Source: Caulobacteraceae bacterium UBA6225 (GTDB lineage: Bacteria > Pseudomonadota > Alphaproteobacteria > Caulobacterales > Caulobacteraceae). From it: DNA of 5,827 bases. The translations under genes were made by a program, and so were the position numbers. The notes beneath the pieces were generated by a model that had not been told where the DNA came from, ran no database searches, and was given only the letters and a program-made list of their open reading frames with translations. Positions within the stretch are counted from its first letter, which is position 1. The number at the start of each line of letters is the position of its first letter. Where the stretch lies: contig DJWR01000200.1 of the NCBI GenBank assembly GCA_002441055.1, forward strand, positions 9,723-15,549. The letters run 5' to 3'. Positions 1 to 5,827 of the stretch are shown here, piece after piece.

Positions 1-1925
1 AAGGCTGCGCCCAGCACCTCGCCCTTGGCGTTGACCACCGGCGAGCCGGAATTGCCGCCGATAATGTCGTTGGTGGTGACGAAGTTATAGACCGTGTCCG
101 GGTTCAGCTTGTCCTGGGCGGCGATCCAGCGGGGAGCCAGAGCATAGGGCTCCGCCCCCGTGGCGCGCTGATAGAGGCCCGCAAAGGTCGTCGTGGCGGG
201 AATGGTCTGGCCCCTGTGCGTCCAGCCCTGAACCTGGCCATAGGACAGGCGCAGGGTGAAGGTGGCGTCCGGATAGACCGCATCACCATAGGCGGCGAAC
301 CGGGCCGCAGCCACGCGCTCGGCGGCCCGGGCGGTGGGCGCCTCGACCTCGGTTTCCCAGGCGTCTCGGACCTCGCGGGCCAGGGGGTCCATGCGCAGGG
401 CGAGTTGGATCATCGGGTCGTCCGAGGCCTCGACAGCCGCCAGACCACCCTCCCAGAGGACCTTGCGCACCGCCGGGTCATCGAGACGCGAAGCGGCAAG
501 GGTCTCGGCCAGCCCTTCAGGGCTCTGCTTGCCCAGCAGCTGCTGTACGGCGGGGTGATCGGTGGTCAGATACTCGCGGGTCTTGGACAGCCAGAAGCGC
601 AGATAGAGCGCCTCCAACGTCTTATCCACCGGACGGGCGTCGAGCAGACGCTTCTCCAGCAGGGATAGGCGGGCCTCAGAAAACTCTGGCAGGCGCTCCG
701 TATTGGGCTTGGCCCGTTCCTGGGCGGCGCGGACCAGGGTGCGGGCGTAGCCGAACAGGTCCGATCCGCCGCCAGCGACGACCTCGATCTGGCGATAGGG
801 CAGATAGTGCTCGGCATAGGCGTCCTGGGCGGCCTCGATCTCGCTCCAGGGATCACCGATCTCCCGAGCCAGGGCCGGGTCGGCGGCCACCTTGGCCTTC
901 AGTTCAGCCTCGGCGGAGCGCTTGGCCTCCATGAAGGCCGCATCGTTCAGGGCGAACTGGCGGCCGAAGAAGACCTTGAAGCTGTTTTCCACCCCAAACA
1001 GCGGGTCGGTGGCGATCCGCTTGTTCTCGGCGCTGACCTCGGAAAAGGCGATCAGACGACCGCGCAGCTCCGAACGCTGCAGCTGGCTGACGGGGATGGA
1101 CAGGTCCCGCTGAGTCTCCAGCTGGGCCACGGTGAGCAGCCGGCCGGTGGAGCCGGGATTGCCGGACACGAAGGTGGCTTCCCCGACCTCTGGGGCCCGC
1201 GCGACCCAGGTCAGGTGCTGCGGGGTCTCCACGACCTTGTCGTCCTCATAGAGGCGCAGGAAGGCCATATCGAGGTTGAAGCGGGGGAAGTTGAAATTGT
1301 CCGGATCGCCGCCGAAGAAGGCCGTGGCGATTTCGGGCGCGAAGACAAGGCGCACATCGGCGTAGCGACGGTACTTGTAGAGCTTGTACTGGCCGCCACG
1401 ATAGAGGCTCACCACCTGGCAGCGATAGCGCTCGTCGGCGGCGCAGGCCTCCTGCTCGAGCTTGGCCACCGCGGCATCCCGCGCGCGGTTGAAAGCCTGG
1501 CCCGTCAGGCCTTCGCCCGCGGCGCGAATGGTGTCGGTGACGTCGGCGATTTCCGTGAGAATCTCAGCCTGCTGGCCAGGGCACTTGCGCTCCTGGTCCC
1601 GGGCCGTGGTCAGGAATCCGTCCTGCACATAGTCGGTCTCCGCGCTCGACAGGTCCTGCACGCAGTCCACCACACAGTGGTGGTTGGTGAGCACAAGACC
1701 CTGTCCGGAGACCACAGAGGCCGAGCAGCCATTGGTCAGGCGCACGGAGGCGGCGCGGACCTTGTCCAGCCAGGGCTGGTCGATCTTCACCCCATAGGCG
1801 GCCTCGACCTTGGCGGCCGGGAAGTTATCGAACGTCCACATGCCTTCGTCGGCCTGGGCGGCGCCGGCCGACAGGCCAAACAGAAAAACGCCCGTGGCGG
1901 AGGCGGCGAGCAGGGCTGATTTCAT
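1..1925 (-). CDS. S46-family dipeptidyl peptidase (DPP7/DPP11 type), secreted; C-terminus cut by window edge
   Basis: This is a periplasmic serine exopeptidase that, by family, removes dipeptides from peptide N-termini. 641 codons are visible without a stop, plus two bases of the next; the family is usually about 700 residues. Residues 1-25 form a signal peptide, with probable cleavage at AQA|DEGMW; mature S46 enzymes often begin with DEGMW. The triad reads as His83 in TNHHC, Asp219 in FNLDMAF and Ser626 in GGNSGSP. A chymotrypsin-like fold is split by a mostly helical region at about 290-560. Asn210 in GGDPDNFNFPR matches the Asn that binds the substrate amino group in characterised members; the next residue is Phe211, where they have Trp. 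The specificity residue (Ser+18, residue 644) lies just outside. The start is fixed by an in-frame TGA two codons upstream and by the signal peptide. No good Shine-Dalgarno precedes it. Six cysteines (67, 84, 88, 115, 161, 169) suggest disulfides. Family call is firm; DPP7 versus DPP11 is open. Confidence 0.95.
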   Translation of the reverse strand, partial: MKSALLAASATGVFLFGLSAGAAQADEGMWTFDNFPAAKVEAAYGVKIDQPWLDKVRAASVRLTNGCSASVVSGQGLVLTNHHCVVDCVQDLSSAETDYVQDGFLTTARDQERKCPGQQAEILTEIADVTDTIRAAGEGLTGQAFNRARDAAVAKLEQEACAADERYRCQVVSLYRGGQYKLYKYRRYADVRLVFAPEIATAFFGGDPDNFNFPRFNLDMAFLRLYEDDKVVETPQHLTWVARAPEVGEATFVSGNPGSTGRLLTVAQLETQRDLSIPVSQLQRSELRGRLIAFSEVSAENKRIATDPLFGVENSFKVFFGRQFALNDAAFMEAKRSAEAELKAKVAADPALAREIGDPWSEIEAAQDAYAEHYLPYRQIEVVAGGGSDLFGYARTLVRAAQERAKPNTERLPEFSEARLSLLEKRLLDARPVDKTLEALYLRFWLSKTREYLTTDHPAVQQLLGKQSPEGLAETLAASRLDDPAVRKVLWEGGLAAVEASDDPMIQLALRMDPLAREVRDAWETEVEAPTARAAERVAAARFAAYGDAVYPDATFTLRLSYGQVQGWTHRGQTIPATTTFAGLYQRATGAEPYALAPRWIAAQDKLNPDTVYNFVTTNDIIGGNSGSPVVNAKGEVLGAA

Positions 1926-1951
1926 CGATCAACACTCATGAGAAAGTGGCC

Positions 1952-1969
1952 TGGGCCCCTTAGGGCCCA
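1952..1969. repeat. Perfect inverted repeat, 7-bp arms, 4-nt loop
   Basis: TGGGCCC (1952-1958) and GGGCCCA (1963-1969) are exact reverse complements around CTTA. The RNA hairpin would be strong, but no T-run follows on either strand, so it is not a typical intrinsic terminator. It lies 27 nt upstream of the peptidase start and could fall in that gene's 5' untranslated region or act as a protein-binding dyad. Confidence 0.6.
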
Positions 1970-1970
1970 A

Positions 1971-1989
1971 CTGTCACTGGGCGTAACAG
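1971..1989. repeat. Operator-like imperfect dyad CTGTCAC-N5-GTAACAG
   Basis: The 7-nt arms at 1971-1977 and 1983-1989 match as reverse complements at 6 of 7 positions, around a 5-nt spacer. The 19-bp length and spacing resemble binding sites of dimeric helix-turn-helix repressors. It sits between two divergent genes, where one site could control both. No regulator gene is in the window, so the binding protein is unknown. Confidence 0.4.
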
Positions 1990-2009
1990 CCGGCGCGGCG
2001 GATGGCTAC

Positions 2010-2024
2010 GGCGAGGCCCTCGCC
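2010..2024. repeat. Short perfect inverted repeat GGCGAG-GCC-CTCGCC
   Basis: The arms are 6 bp with a 3-nt loop. It lies about 65 nt upstream of the permease start. In DNA this GC-rich such a short hairpin can arise by chance, so it is recorded only as part of the dyad-rich intergenic region. Confidence 0.35.
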
Positions 2025-2064
2025 TTACCTCGAATTAACTTGGGTTGTAGCGCCGCTCCGGCCA

Positions 2065-2080
2065 CTCCTGGCGCCAGGAG
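2065..2080 (+). promoter_or_regulatory. 16-bp perfect palindrome enclosing the permease ribosome-binding site
   Basis: CTCCTGGCGCCAGGAG reads the same on both strands. As RNA it can fold into a 6-bp stem (2065-2070 with 2075-2080) and a GCGC loop. The 3' arm contains AGGAG, the core of the Shine-Dalgarno AGGAGG at 2076-2081. That sequence lies 7 nt before the ATG at 2089 and is the best ribosome-binding site in the window. The 5' arm is CTCCT, a local anti-Shine-Dalgarno. As DNA, the palindrome could also be an operator. The palindrome and the Shine-Dalgarno are directly visible; control through them is inference. Confidence 0.65.
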
Positions 2081-2088
2081 GACCGGGG

Positions 2089-3231
2089 ATGTCACTGGCT
2101 TTGGCCACACTGATCTACGAATGGCGGCGCTATCTGGCGGCTGTGATCGCGCTGGCCTTTTCGGGCCTGCTGATCCTGGCGCAGGTGGGCATGTTCACCG
2201 GCATCGTCCAGGCCGCCACAGCCACCATCGACCGTTCGCGGGCCGAACTGATGGTGCTGCCGGCCAAGTCGGAAAGCCTGATCAACTCCGGCTCCAACAG
2301 CCTGCCCAGGCGCCTGTTGCCTCAGATGTACCTGCATCCCGAGGTGGTCTCGGTGGCCGCCCTGGACGGGGCCGGCGGGCGCTGGATGAACACCCCCGAG
2401 GAGGGCGAAAAGCAGGTCACGCAGTTCGTCCAGGTGGACGTGGTCGATACGGTTCCCGGGGCCGTCACCCTGCCCGTGGACTATCCTGAAGAGGTGCGGA
2501 TCGCCCTTCTGGAGCCCTATGCCGCGGTGATCGACCGCAGCAGCCAGGCGCGCATGGGCGTGACGCTGAACGACAAGGCGACGATCAACGGCAAGACCGT
2601 CACTATCCGCGCCTTTCTCGACGGCTATCCCTCGATCAACCAGCCTTCTGTGGTGGTGTCCCGCGACACCCTGCGCCTGCTGGGCATGGCCGATGACGGC
2701 GAAAAGGTTGGCCCCCTGATGGTGCAGATCAAGGACGCGGCCCGGGCTGAGATCGTCCGCGACCAGTTGAACGCCGCCGCCGACGGCCGCTACCGCGCCT
2801 GGACCCGCGAGGAGCTGGCAAAGGCCAATGAGGGCGCCCTGATGAAGGAGCAGATCATCGGCATCATGTTGGGCTTCTCGGTCTTCCTGGGCTTCCTGAT
2901 CGGCGTCGGCATCACCTCCCAGACCCTGCGCGGGGCGATCCTGGCCAATATCAAGGAATTCGCCAGCCTGCGGGCCCTGGGGGTCTCTATGGGGGCCCTG
3001 CGGCTCATCGTGCTGGAGCTGTCCTTCTGGGTGGGCATGGTCGGCCTGGCGACGACAGCGGTCTTCACCTTCCTGGTCTCACTCCTGGCCAAGGGGGCGG
3101 GCATGCCCATGGGTTTCCCCATCGGCTGGGTGACCGGCGTGGCCGTCCTGCTGCTGCTCATTTCGCTGGCCTCGGGGCTGATGTCCCTGGGCGTGTTGAA
3201 GAAAAGCCAACCGGCGGACCTGCTGCGATGA
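2089..3231 (+). CDS. devC-like: ABC exporter permease, DevC/MacB-type (FtsX-like domain)
   Basis: This is a 380-aa inner-membrane subunit of a type VII (MacB-fold) ABC transporter, which drives efflux by moving its periplasmic domain. One helix lies near the N-terminus (about 17-40). A periplasmic domain of roughly 215 residues follows, then three C-terminal helices (about 256-278, 307-333, 346-368). The cytoplasmic segment 287-310 (NIKEFASLRALGVSMGALR) is the coupling-helix signature of the FtsX-like domain. The protein ends in PADLLR, as DevC proteins often do. The start at 2089 is chosen because AGGAGG lies 7 nt upstream and the first residues lead straight into helix 1. An ATG at 2002 in the same frame would add 29 residues and lacks a well-spaced ribosome-binding site. 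The stop overlaps the ATPase start as ATGA. Size and topology fit DevC; LolC/E is less likely given the adaptor gene alongside. The substrate is unknown. Confidence 0.93.
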   Translation: MSLALATLIYEWRRYLAAVIALAFSGLLILAQVGMFTGIVQAATATIDRSRAELMVLPAKSESLINSGSNSLPRRLLPQMYLHPEVVSVAALDGAGGRWMNTPEEGEKQVTQFVQVDVVDTVPGAVTLPVDYPEEVRIALLEPYAAVIDRSSQARMGVTLNDKATINGKTVTIRAFLDGYPSINQPSVVVSRDTLRLLGMADDGEKVGPLMVQIKDAARAEIVRDQLNAAADGRYRAWTREELAKANEGALMKEQIIGIMLGFSVFLGFLIGVGITSQTLRGAILANIKEFASLRALGVSMGALRLIVLELSFWVGMVGLATTAVFTFLVSLLAKGAGMPMGFPIGWVTGVAVLLLLISLASGLMSLGVLKKSQPADLLR

Positions 3232-3977
3232 CCTCTGCGCCCCATCCCGACGACGCCATCCGGGCCACCGGCCTGTCCAAGCGGTTCAAGACCGGCCGGA
3301 CCTATATCGAGGTGCTGAAGTCTGTGGACTTCGACGCCCGCCACGGGGACCTGACCATGGTCATGGGGCCCTCCGGCTCTGGCAAATCGACCCTGGTGGC
3401 CTGTTTGTCTGGGCTGCTGCGGCCCGACGAGGGCCAGGTGAGCGCCCTTGGCCAGGACCTCTGGGGTATGAAGACCGGCAGGATCGACAGATTCCGCCTG
3501 GATCACTGCGGCTTCATTTTCCAGGGCTTCAACCTGTTCTCGGCCCTCACGGCGCTCGAACAGGTCACCACGGTTCTCAAGCACACCGGTCTGGACCGGG
3601 ACGAGGCCCGCAAGCGCGCCCGCACCGCTCTGGAGGAGGTCGGCCTTGGCCATCGCCTCAACCAGCGGCCCGCCGAACTGTCCGGCGGCGAGAAGCAGCG
3701 GGTGGCCATCGCCCGGGCGCTGGCCAAGGCGCCGCGCCTGCTGTTTGCCGACGAACCCACCTCGGCCCTGGACGGCGAGAACGGCCAGATCGTCATCCGG
3801 CTGCTCCAACGGGCCGCCAAGGAGCACGGCGCCGCCGTGATCTGCGTGACCCACGACCCGCGGCTCGAAGCCTATGCCGACCGCATCATCCACATCGAAG
3901 ACGGGGAGATCCTGGACGACCGGCGCACGACGCCCGGCGCCGCGAGGGCCCCGCAACTTACCTTCATTGAGGCTTGA
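3228..3977 (+). CDS. devA-like: ABC exporter ATP-binding protein, DevA/LolD/MacB type
   Basis: This 249-aa cytoplasmic ATPase powers the permease encoded just upstream. All nucleotide-binding motifs are intact: Walker A GPSGSGKST (47-55), Q-loop Gln99 in FQGFNLF, signature LSGGEKQR (151-158), Walker B LLFADE (171-176) with catalytic Glu176, D-loop SALD (179-182) and switch His209 in VTHD. The FQ-FNL-LTALEQV stretch and PTSALD are typical of the LolD/MacB/DevA branch. It starts inside the permease stop (ATGA), which suggests translational coupling and 1:1 synthesis; only a weak GGCGGA (3213-3218) lies upstream. The last 20 or so residues form a basic then Ala/Pro-rich tail with no known motif. 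Family assignment is firm. Pairing with the neighbouring permease follows from operon structure. Confidence 0.96.
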   Translation: MTSAPHPDDAIRATGLSKRFKTGRTYIEVLKSVDFDARHGDLTMVMGPSGSGKSTLVACLSGLLRPDEGQVSALGQDLWGMKTGRIDRFRLDHCGFIFQGFNLFSALTALEQVTTVLKHTGLDRDEARKRARTALEEVGLGHRLNQRPAELSGGEKQRVAIARALAKAPRLLFADEPTSALDGENGQIVIRLLQRAAKEHGAAVICVTHDPRLEAYADRIIHIEDGEILDDRRTTPGAARAPQLTFIEA

Positions 3978-3982
3978 CCCAC

Positions 3983-4945
3983 ATGCCGTCCTTTCTCCGC
4001 CGCAAGACCGTCTGGTTCGCCGCCGCCGCCGTGCTCGTGCTGGGCGGGGGTGGCCTGGTGTTCATGAACCAGGCCAACGCCAAGAAGGAGGCCGAGGCCG
4101 CCCAGGCCGTGAAGGCCGCCCCGGAAAGCCCCTTTGTCGCCGTGGCCAATGGCAAGGCCGATGTGGAAGGCGGCCTGATCCAGGTGGCCGCCCGCCGGGC
4201 TGGCATTGTGCGTGATGTGCTGGTGCAGGAGGGCGAGGCCGTCACAGAAGGTCAGGTCCTGGCCAGGCTGGAGGATGACGAGCCCCGTCTGACCGCCGCC
4301 CGAGCCCGGGCCGAGGTGGCCCAGGCCCAGTCGCAGATCGCCCTGATCCAGGTGGAGCTGTCCACCGCCCGGCGGGAACATGAGCGTCTGCAGGCCCTGG
4401 CGCCGTCCAACTTCGTCGCCGGCCAGCGGCTGGATCAGGCGCAGGACACGATCCGCCAGGCCGAGGCCAGGCTGGCGGCCCAACGCGCCGCCGTCGCCAC
4501 CGCTCAGGCCCGCCTGAACGAGGCCGAGTATGATCTGGAGCTGAGCGTCATCCGCGCCCCGTCCGACGGGGTGATCGTGCGGCGTTACGCCAATCCCGGC
4601 GCGGGCGCCTCGACCCTCAACGTCTCCAACATGTTCGATCTGGAGCCGGCCGGCCAGCGGATCGTTCGCGCCGAGATCGCCGAGGGGGCCCTGCCGCACG
4701 TACAGATCGGCCAGCGGGTGCAGATCGCCTCAGAGGCCGATCCCAGCAAGACCTTCCAGGGCCTGGTGATCCGCCGGGCCGCCGTCTTCGGAGCCCGCAA
4801 GCTGGTGTCCGATGATCCCACCGAGCGGACCGACGACCGAGTGGTCGAGGTGGTGGTCAGCACCGAAGATGCGCCCTTCCTGGTTGGCCAGCGTGTCCTG
4901 GTGAAGTTCCTGCGGCCAGGCGCCGAGGCGGCCCAGGCCAGCTGA
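3983..4945 (+). CDS. devB-like: Periplasmic adaptor (membrane fusion protein), HlyD/DevB family
   Basis: This 320-aa adaptor would join the ABC pump to an outer-membrane TolC-type channel. A basic N-terminus and one helix (about 9-28) anchor it in the inner membrane; there is no lipobox cysteine. The first lipoyl half is about 64-98 (AGIVRDVLVQEGEAVTEGQVL). Then come an Ala/Gln/Arg-rich coiled-coil hairpin (about 99-186), the second lipoyl half (about 187-210, RAPSDGVIVRRYANPG) and a beta-barrel and membrane-proximal region to about 310. At the hairpin tip, Arg135, Leu139, Leu150 and Asp151 fit the TolC-binding motif RxxxLxxxxxxSxxxLD, with Ala146 in place of Ser. The ATG at 3983 is preferred, with GAGG at 3969-3972 ten nt before it. 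A TTG at 3974 would add three residues and overlap the ATPase stop, but leaves only 1 nt after that GAGG. It follows the ATPase by 5 nt, so it is the third gene of the same operon. Confidence 0.94.
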   Translation: MPSFLRRKTVWFAAAAVLVLGGGGLVFMNQANAKKEAEAAQAVKAAPESPFVAVANGKADVEGGLIQVAARRAGIVRDVLVQEGEAVTEGQVLARLEDDEPRLTAARARAEVAQAQSQIALIQVELSTARREHERLQALAPSNFVAGQRLDQAQDTIRQAEARLAAQRAAVATAQARLNEAEYDLELSVIRAPSDGVIVRRYANPGAGASTLNVSNMFDLEPAGQRIVRAEIAEGALPHVQIGQRVQIASEADPSKTFQGLVIRRAAVFGARKLVSDDPTERTDDRVVEVVVSTEDAPFLVGQRVLVKFLRPGAEAAQAS

Positions 4946-4973
4946 GGCGGGTCTCGCCGAACGCACCACCGCC

Positions 4974-5002
4974 TTGACGGATAAGGGGTCGGCCGCGCAC
5001 AA
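4974..5002 (+). promoter_or_regulatory. Possible promoter of the dehydrogenase gene (TTGACGG -35 element)
   Basis: TTGACGG at 4974-4980 matches the -35 consensus of the Caulobacter housekeeping sigma factor (TTGACGS). A poor -10 (around 4997-5002, gcacaa) lies at normal spacing. The site is in the 94-nt gap after the exporter operon, so the dehydrogenase may be transcribed independently. I see no hairpin plus T-run terminator in this gap, so read-through from the exporter is also possible. Confidence 0.35.
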
Positions 5003-5028
5003 CCGCGCCAATTCCTTCACCTGACTTC

Positions 5029-5033
5029 GGGAG
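5029..5033 (+). promoter_or_regulatory. Ribosome-binding site GGGAG of the dehydrogenase
   Basis: GGGAG ends 6 nt before the ATG at 5040. Together with the conserved SDR N-terminus that follows at once, it fixes this start. Confidence 0.6.
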
Positions 5034-5039
5034 ACTTCC

Positions 5040-5827
5040 ATGGCGGATATCCGCTTCGACGGCAAAGTGGCCATTGTGACGGGCGCGGGCGGCGGCCTGG
5101 GCCGGCAGCATGCTCTGGAACTGGCCCGGCGCGGCGCCAAGGTCGTGGTCAACGACCTGGGCGGTTCGGTGGACGGTTCGGGCGGCTCCTCGGCCGCGGC
5201 CGATGCGGTGGTCGAAGAGATCAAGGCCGCCGGCGGCGAAGCCATCTCCAACGGCTCGTCGGTCACCGACGACGCGGGCGTGGCCCTGATGATCAAGCAG
5301 GCCATGGACCAGTGGGGCCGGATCGACATCCTGGTCGCCAACGCCGGCATCCTGCGCGACAAGTCCTTCGCCAAGATGGAGATGGCCGACTTCGAGCTCG
5401 TGCTGAACGTCCACCTGATGGGCACCGTCAAGCCGGCCAAGGCCGTCTGGGACATCATGCGCGAGCAGAACTACGGCCGGATCGTGGTGACCACCTCGTC
5501 CTCGGGCCTCTATGGCAACTTCGGCCAGTCCAACTATGGCGCGGCCAAGCTGGGCATCATCGGCTTCATGAACACCCTGCGTCTCGAAGGCGCCAAGAAC
5601 AACATCCACGTCAACGCCATCGCCCCGGTGGCCGCCACGCGGATGACCGAAAACCTCATGCCCCCCGCGGTGCTCGAGCGTCTGAAGCCGGAATATGTGA
5701 CCCCGGGCGTGGTCTATCTCTGCTCCGAAGAGGCCCCCACCGGGGCCATCCTGACCGCCGGCGCGGGCGCCTTCGCCCTGTCGCGCATCTATGAGACTGA
5801 AGGCGTCTATCTCGGCGAGGGCGGCCT
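5040..5827 (+). CDS. Short-chain dehydrogenase, MFE-2/HSD17B4-like (3R)-hydroxyacyl-CoA dehydrogenase type; C-terminus cut by window edge
   Basis: This cytoplasmic NAD(H)-dependent oxidoreductase of the SDR superfamily resembles the dehydrogenase domain of peroxisomal multifunctional enzyme 2, which oxidises (3R)-hydroxyacyl-CoA to 3-ketoacyl-CoA. 262 codons are visible; related single-domain bacterial proteins are about 285-305 residues, so only the end is missing. Seen in order: cofactor motif TGAGGGLG (14-21), Asp39 in VVNDLGG (favours NAD over NADP), NAGILRDKSF (101-110), Asn123 in VLNVHL, Ser153, Tyr166 and Lys170 in the block ending YGNFGQSNYGAAK, and NAIAPVAATRMTE (192-204). The glycine-rich insert at 41-50 and LYGNFGQ mark the MFE-2 group rather than FabG. 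No hydratase or sterol-carrier domain is visible, and there is little room for one if it ends as usual. No exporter function is implied. Other acyl-CoA or steroid substrates remain possible. Confidence 0.93.
   Translation, partial: MADIRFDGKVAIVTGAGGGLGRQHALELARRGAKVVVNDLGGSVDGSGGSSAAADAVVEEIKAAGGEAISNGSSVTDDAGVALMIKQAMDQWGRIDILVANAGILRDKSFAKMEMADFELVLNVHLMGTVKPAKAVWDIMREQNYGRIVVTTSSSGLYGNFGQSNYGAAKLGIIGFMNTLRLEGAKNNIHVNAIAPVAATRMTENLMPPAVLERLKPEYVTPGVVYLCSEEAPTGAILTAGAGAFALSRIYETEGVYLGEGG

Larger units (their letters stand above)
1926..2088. promoter_or_regulatory. Divergent intergenic region between the S46 peptidase and the ABC exporter operon
   Basis: These 163 nt separate two divergent start codons and must hold both promoters unless transcripts start further away. 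I see four inverted repeats here, listed separately: 1952-1969, 1971-1989, 2010-2024 and 2065-2080. I could not find a convincing -35/-10 pair on either strand. The only AT-rich stretch is about 2031-2050 (cgaattaacttgggttgtag), which is the likeliest place for a promoter of the exporter operon. No coding sequence is supported here. Confidence 0.6.

Noticed and set aside
216..668. A 150-codon plus-strand open frame
   Set aside because: It is a shadow of the S46 coding strand, with no recognisable motif.
807..1919. A 370-codon plus-strand open frame antisense to the peptidase
   Set aside because: It lies opposite the S46 gene, which has a full signal peptide and catalytic triad. Its Gly/Leu/His/Gln-rich product shows no domain and is typical of antisense frames in GC-rich genes.
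2002..2088. A 29-codon N-terminal extension of the permease from ATG 2002
   Set aside because: GGCGG directly abuts this ATG, leaving no spacing, while AGGAGG stands 7 nt before the ATG at 2089. The extension would also bury the palindrome and ribosome-binding site inside the gene.
2790..3956. A 388-codon minus-strand open frame across the permease and ATPase genes
   Set aside because: It runs antisense through two well-defined genes and across their junction; the product is low-complexity and unlike any family.
3872..4699. A 275-codon minus-strand open frame opposite the adaptor
   Set aside because: It is antisense to the HlyD-type gene and spans the ATPase/adaptor junction; GC bias alone explains it.
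4946..4960. GGCG...CGCC hairpin just after the adaptor stop, considered as a terminator
   Set aside because: The stem is only 4 bp and no T-run follows.
4857..5609. A 250-codon minus-strand open frame opposite the dehydrogenase
   Set aside because: The plus strand here encodes an intact SDR with all catalytic residues; the antisense product has no motif.

Overview
The window is GC-rich (about two thirds G+C by eye), with strong G/C bias at third codon positions and almost no non-coding space. It looks like chromosomal DNA of an alphaproteobacterium. Two weak hints point to a Caulobacterales-type genome (Caulobacter, Phenylobacterium, Brevundimonas): a periplasmic S46 peptidase, and a TTGACGG element upstream of the last gene. 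This placement is inference. I see no rRNA, tRNA, CRISPR array, insertion sequence or phage gene.

Layout. (1) Positions 1-1925, minus strand: the first 641 codons of a secreted S46-family dipeptidyl peptidase (DPP7/DPP11 type), cut by the left edge just after its catalytic serine. Its reading frame has no stop inside the window, and several long open frames on the opposite strand are only its shadows. (2) Positions 1926-2088: a 163-nt divergent intergenic region with several inverted repeats. One is a perfect 16-bp palindrome that contains the Shine-Dalgarno sequence of the next gene. (3) Positions 2089-4945, plus strand: a tight three-gene operon for a tripartite ABC exporter. It encodes a DevC-type permease (380 aa), a DevA/LolD/MacB-type ATPase (249 aa, ATGA overlap with the permease) and a DevB/HlyD-type periplasmic adaptor (320 aa, 5-nt gap). 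(4) Positions 4946-5039: a short spacer with a possible promoter. (5) Positions 5040-5827, plus strand: the first 262 codons of a short-chain dehydrogenase close to the (3R)-hydroxyacyl-CoA dehydrogenase domain of peroxisomal MFE-2/HSD17B4. It is cut by the right edge.

How the parts work together. The permease and ATPase should form a MacB-fold (type VII) mechanotransmission pump in the inner membrane. The adaptor should link it to a TolC-type outer-membrane channel, because it carries a recognisable TolC-tip motif; no channel gene lies in the window. The substrate cannot be read from the sequence. The divergent peptidase works in the periplasm and may share control through the common intergenic region, but a functional link is speculation. 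The dehydrogenase probably belongs to fatty-acid or acyl-CoA metabolism and looks separate from the exporter.

I found no clearly new system. The most worthwhile leads are the palindrome covering the permease ribosome-binding site, the other dyads in the divergent region, and the unresolved specificity of the S46 enzyme.
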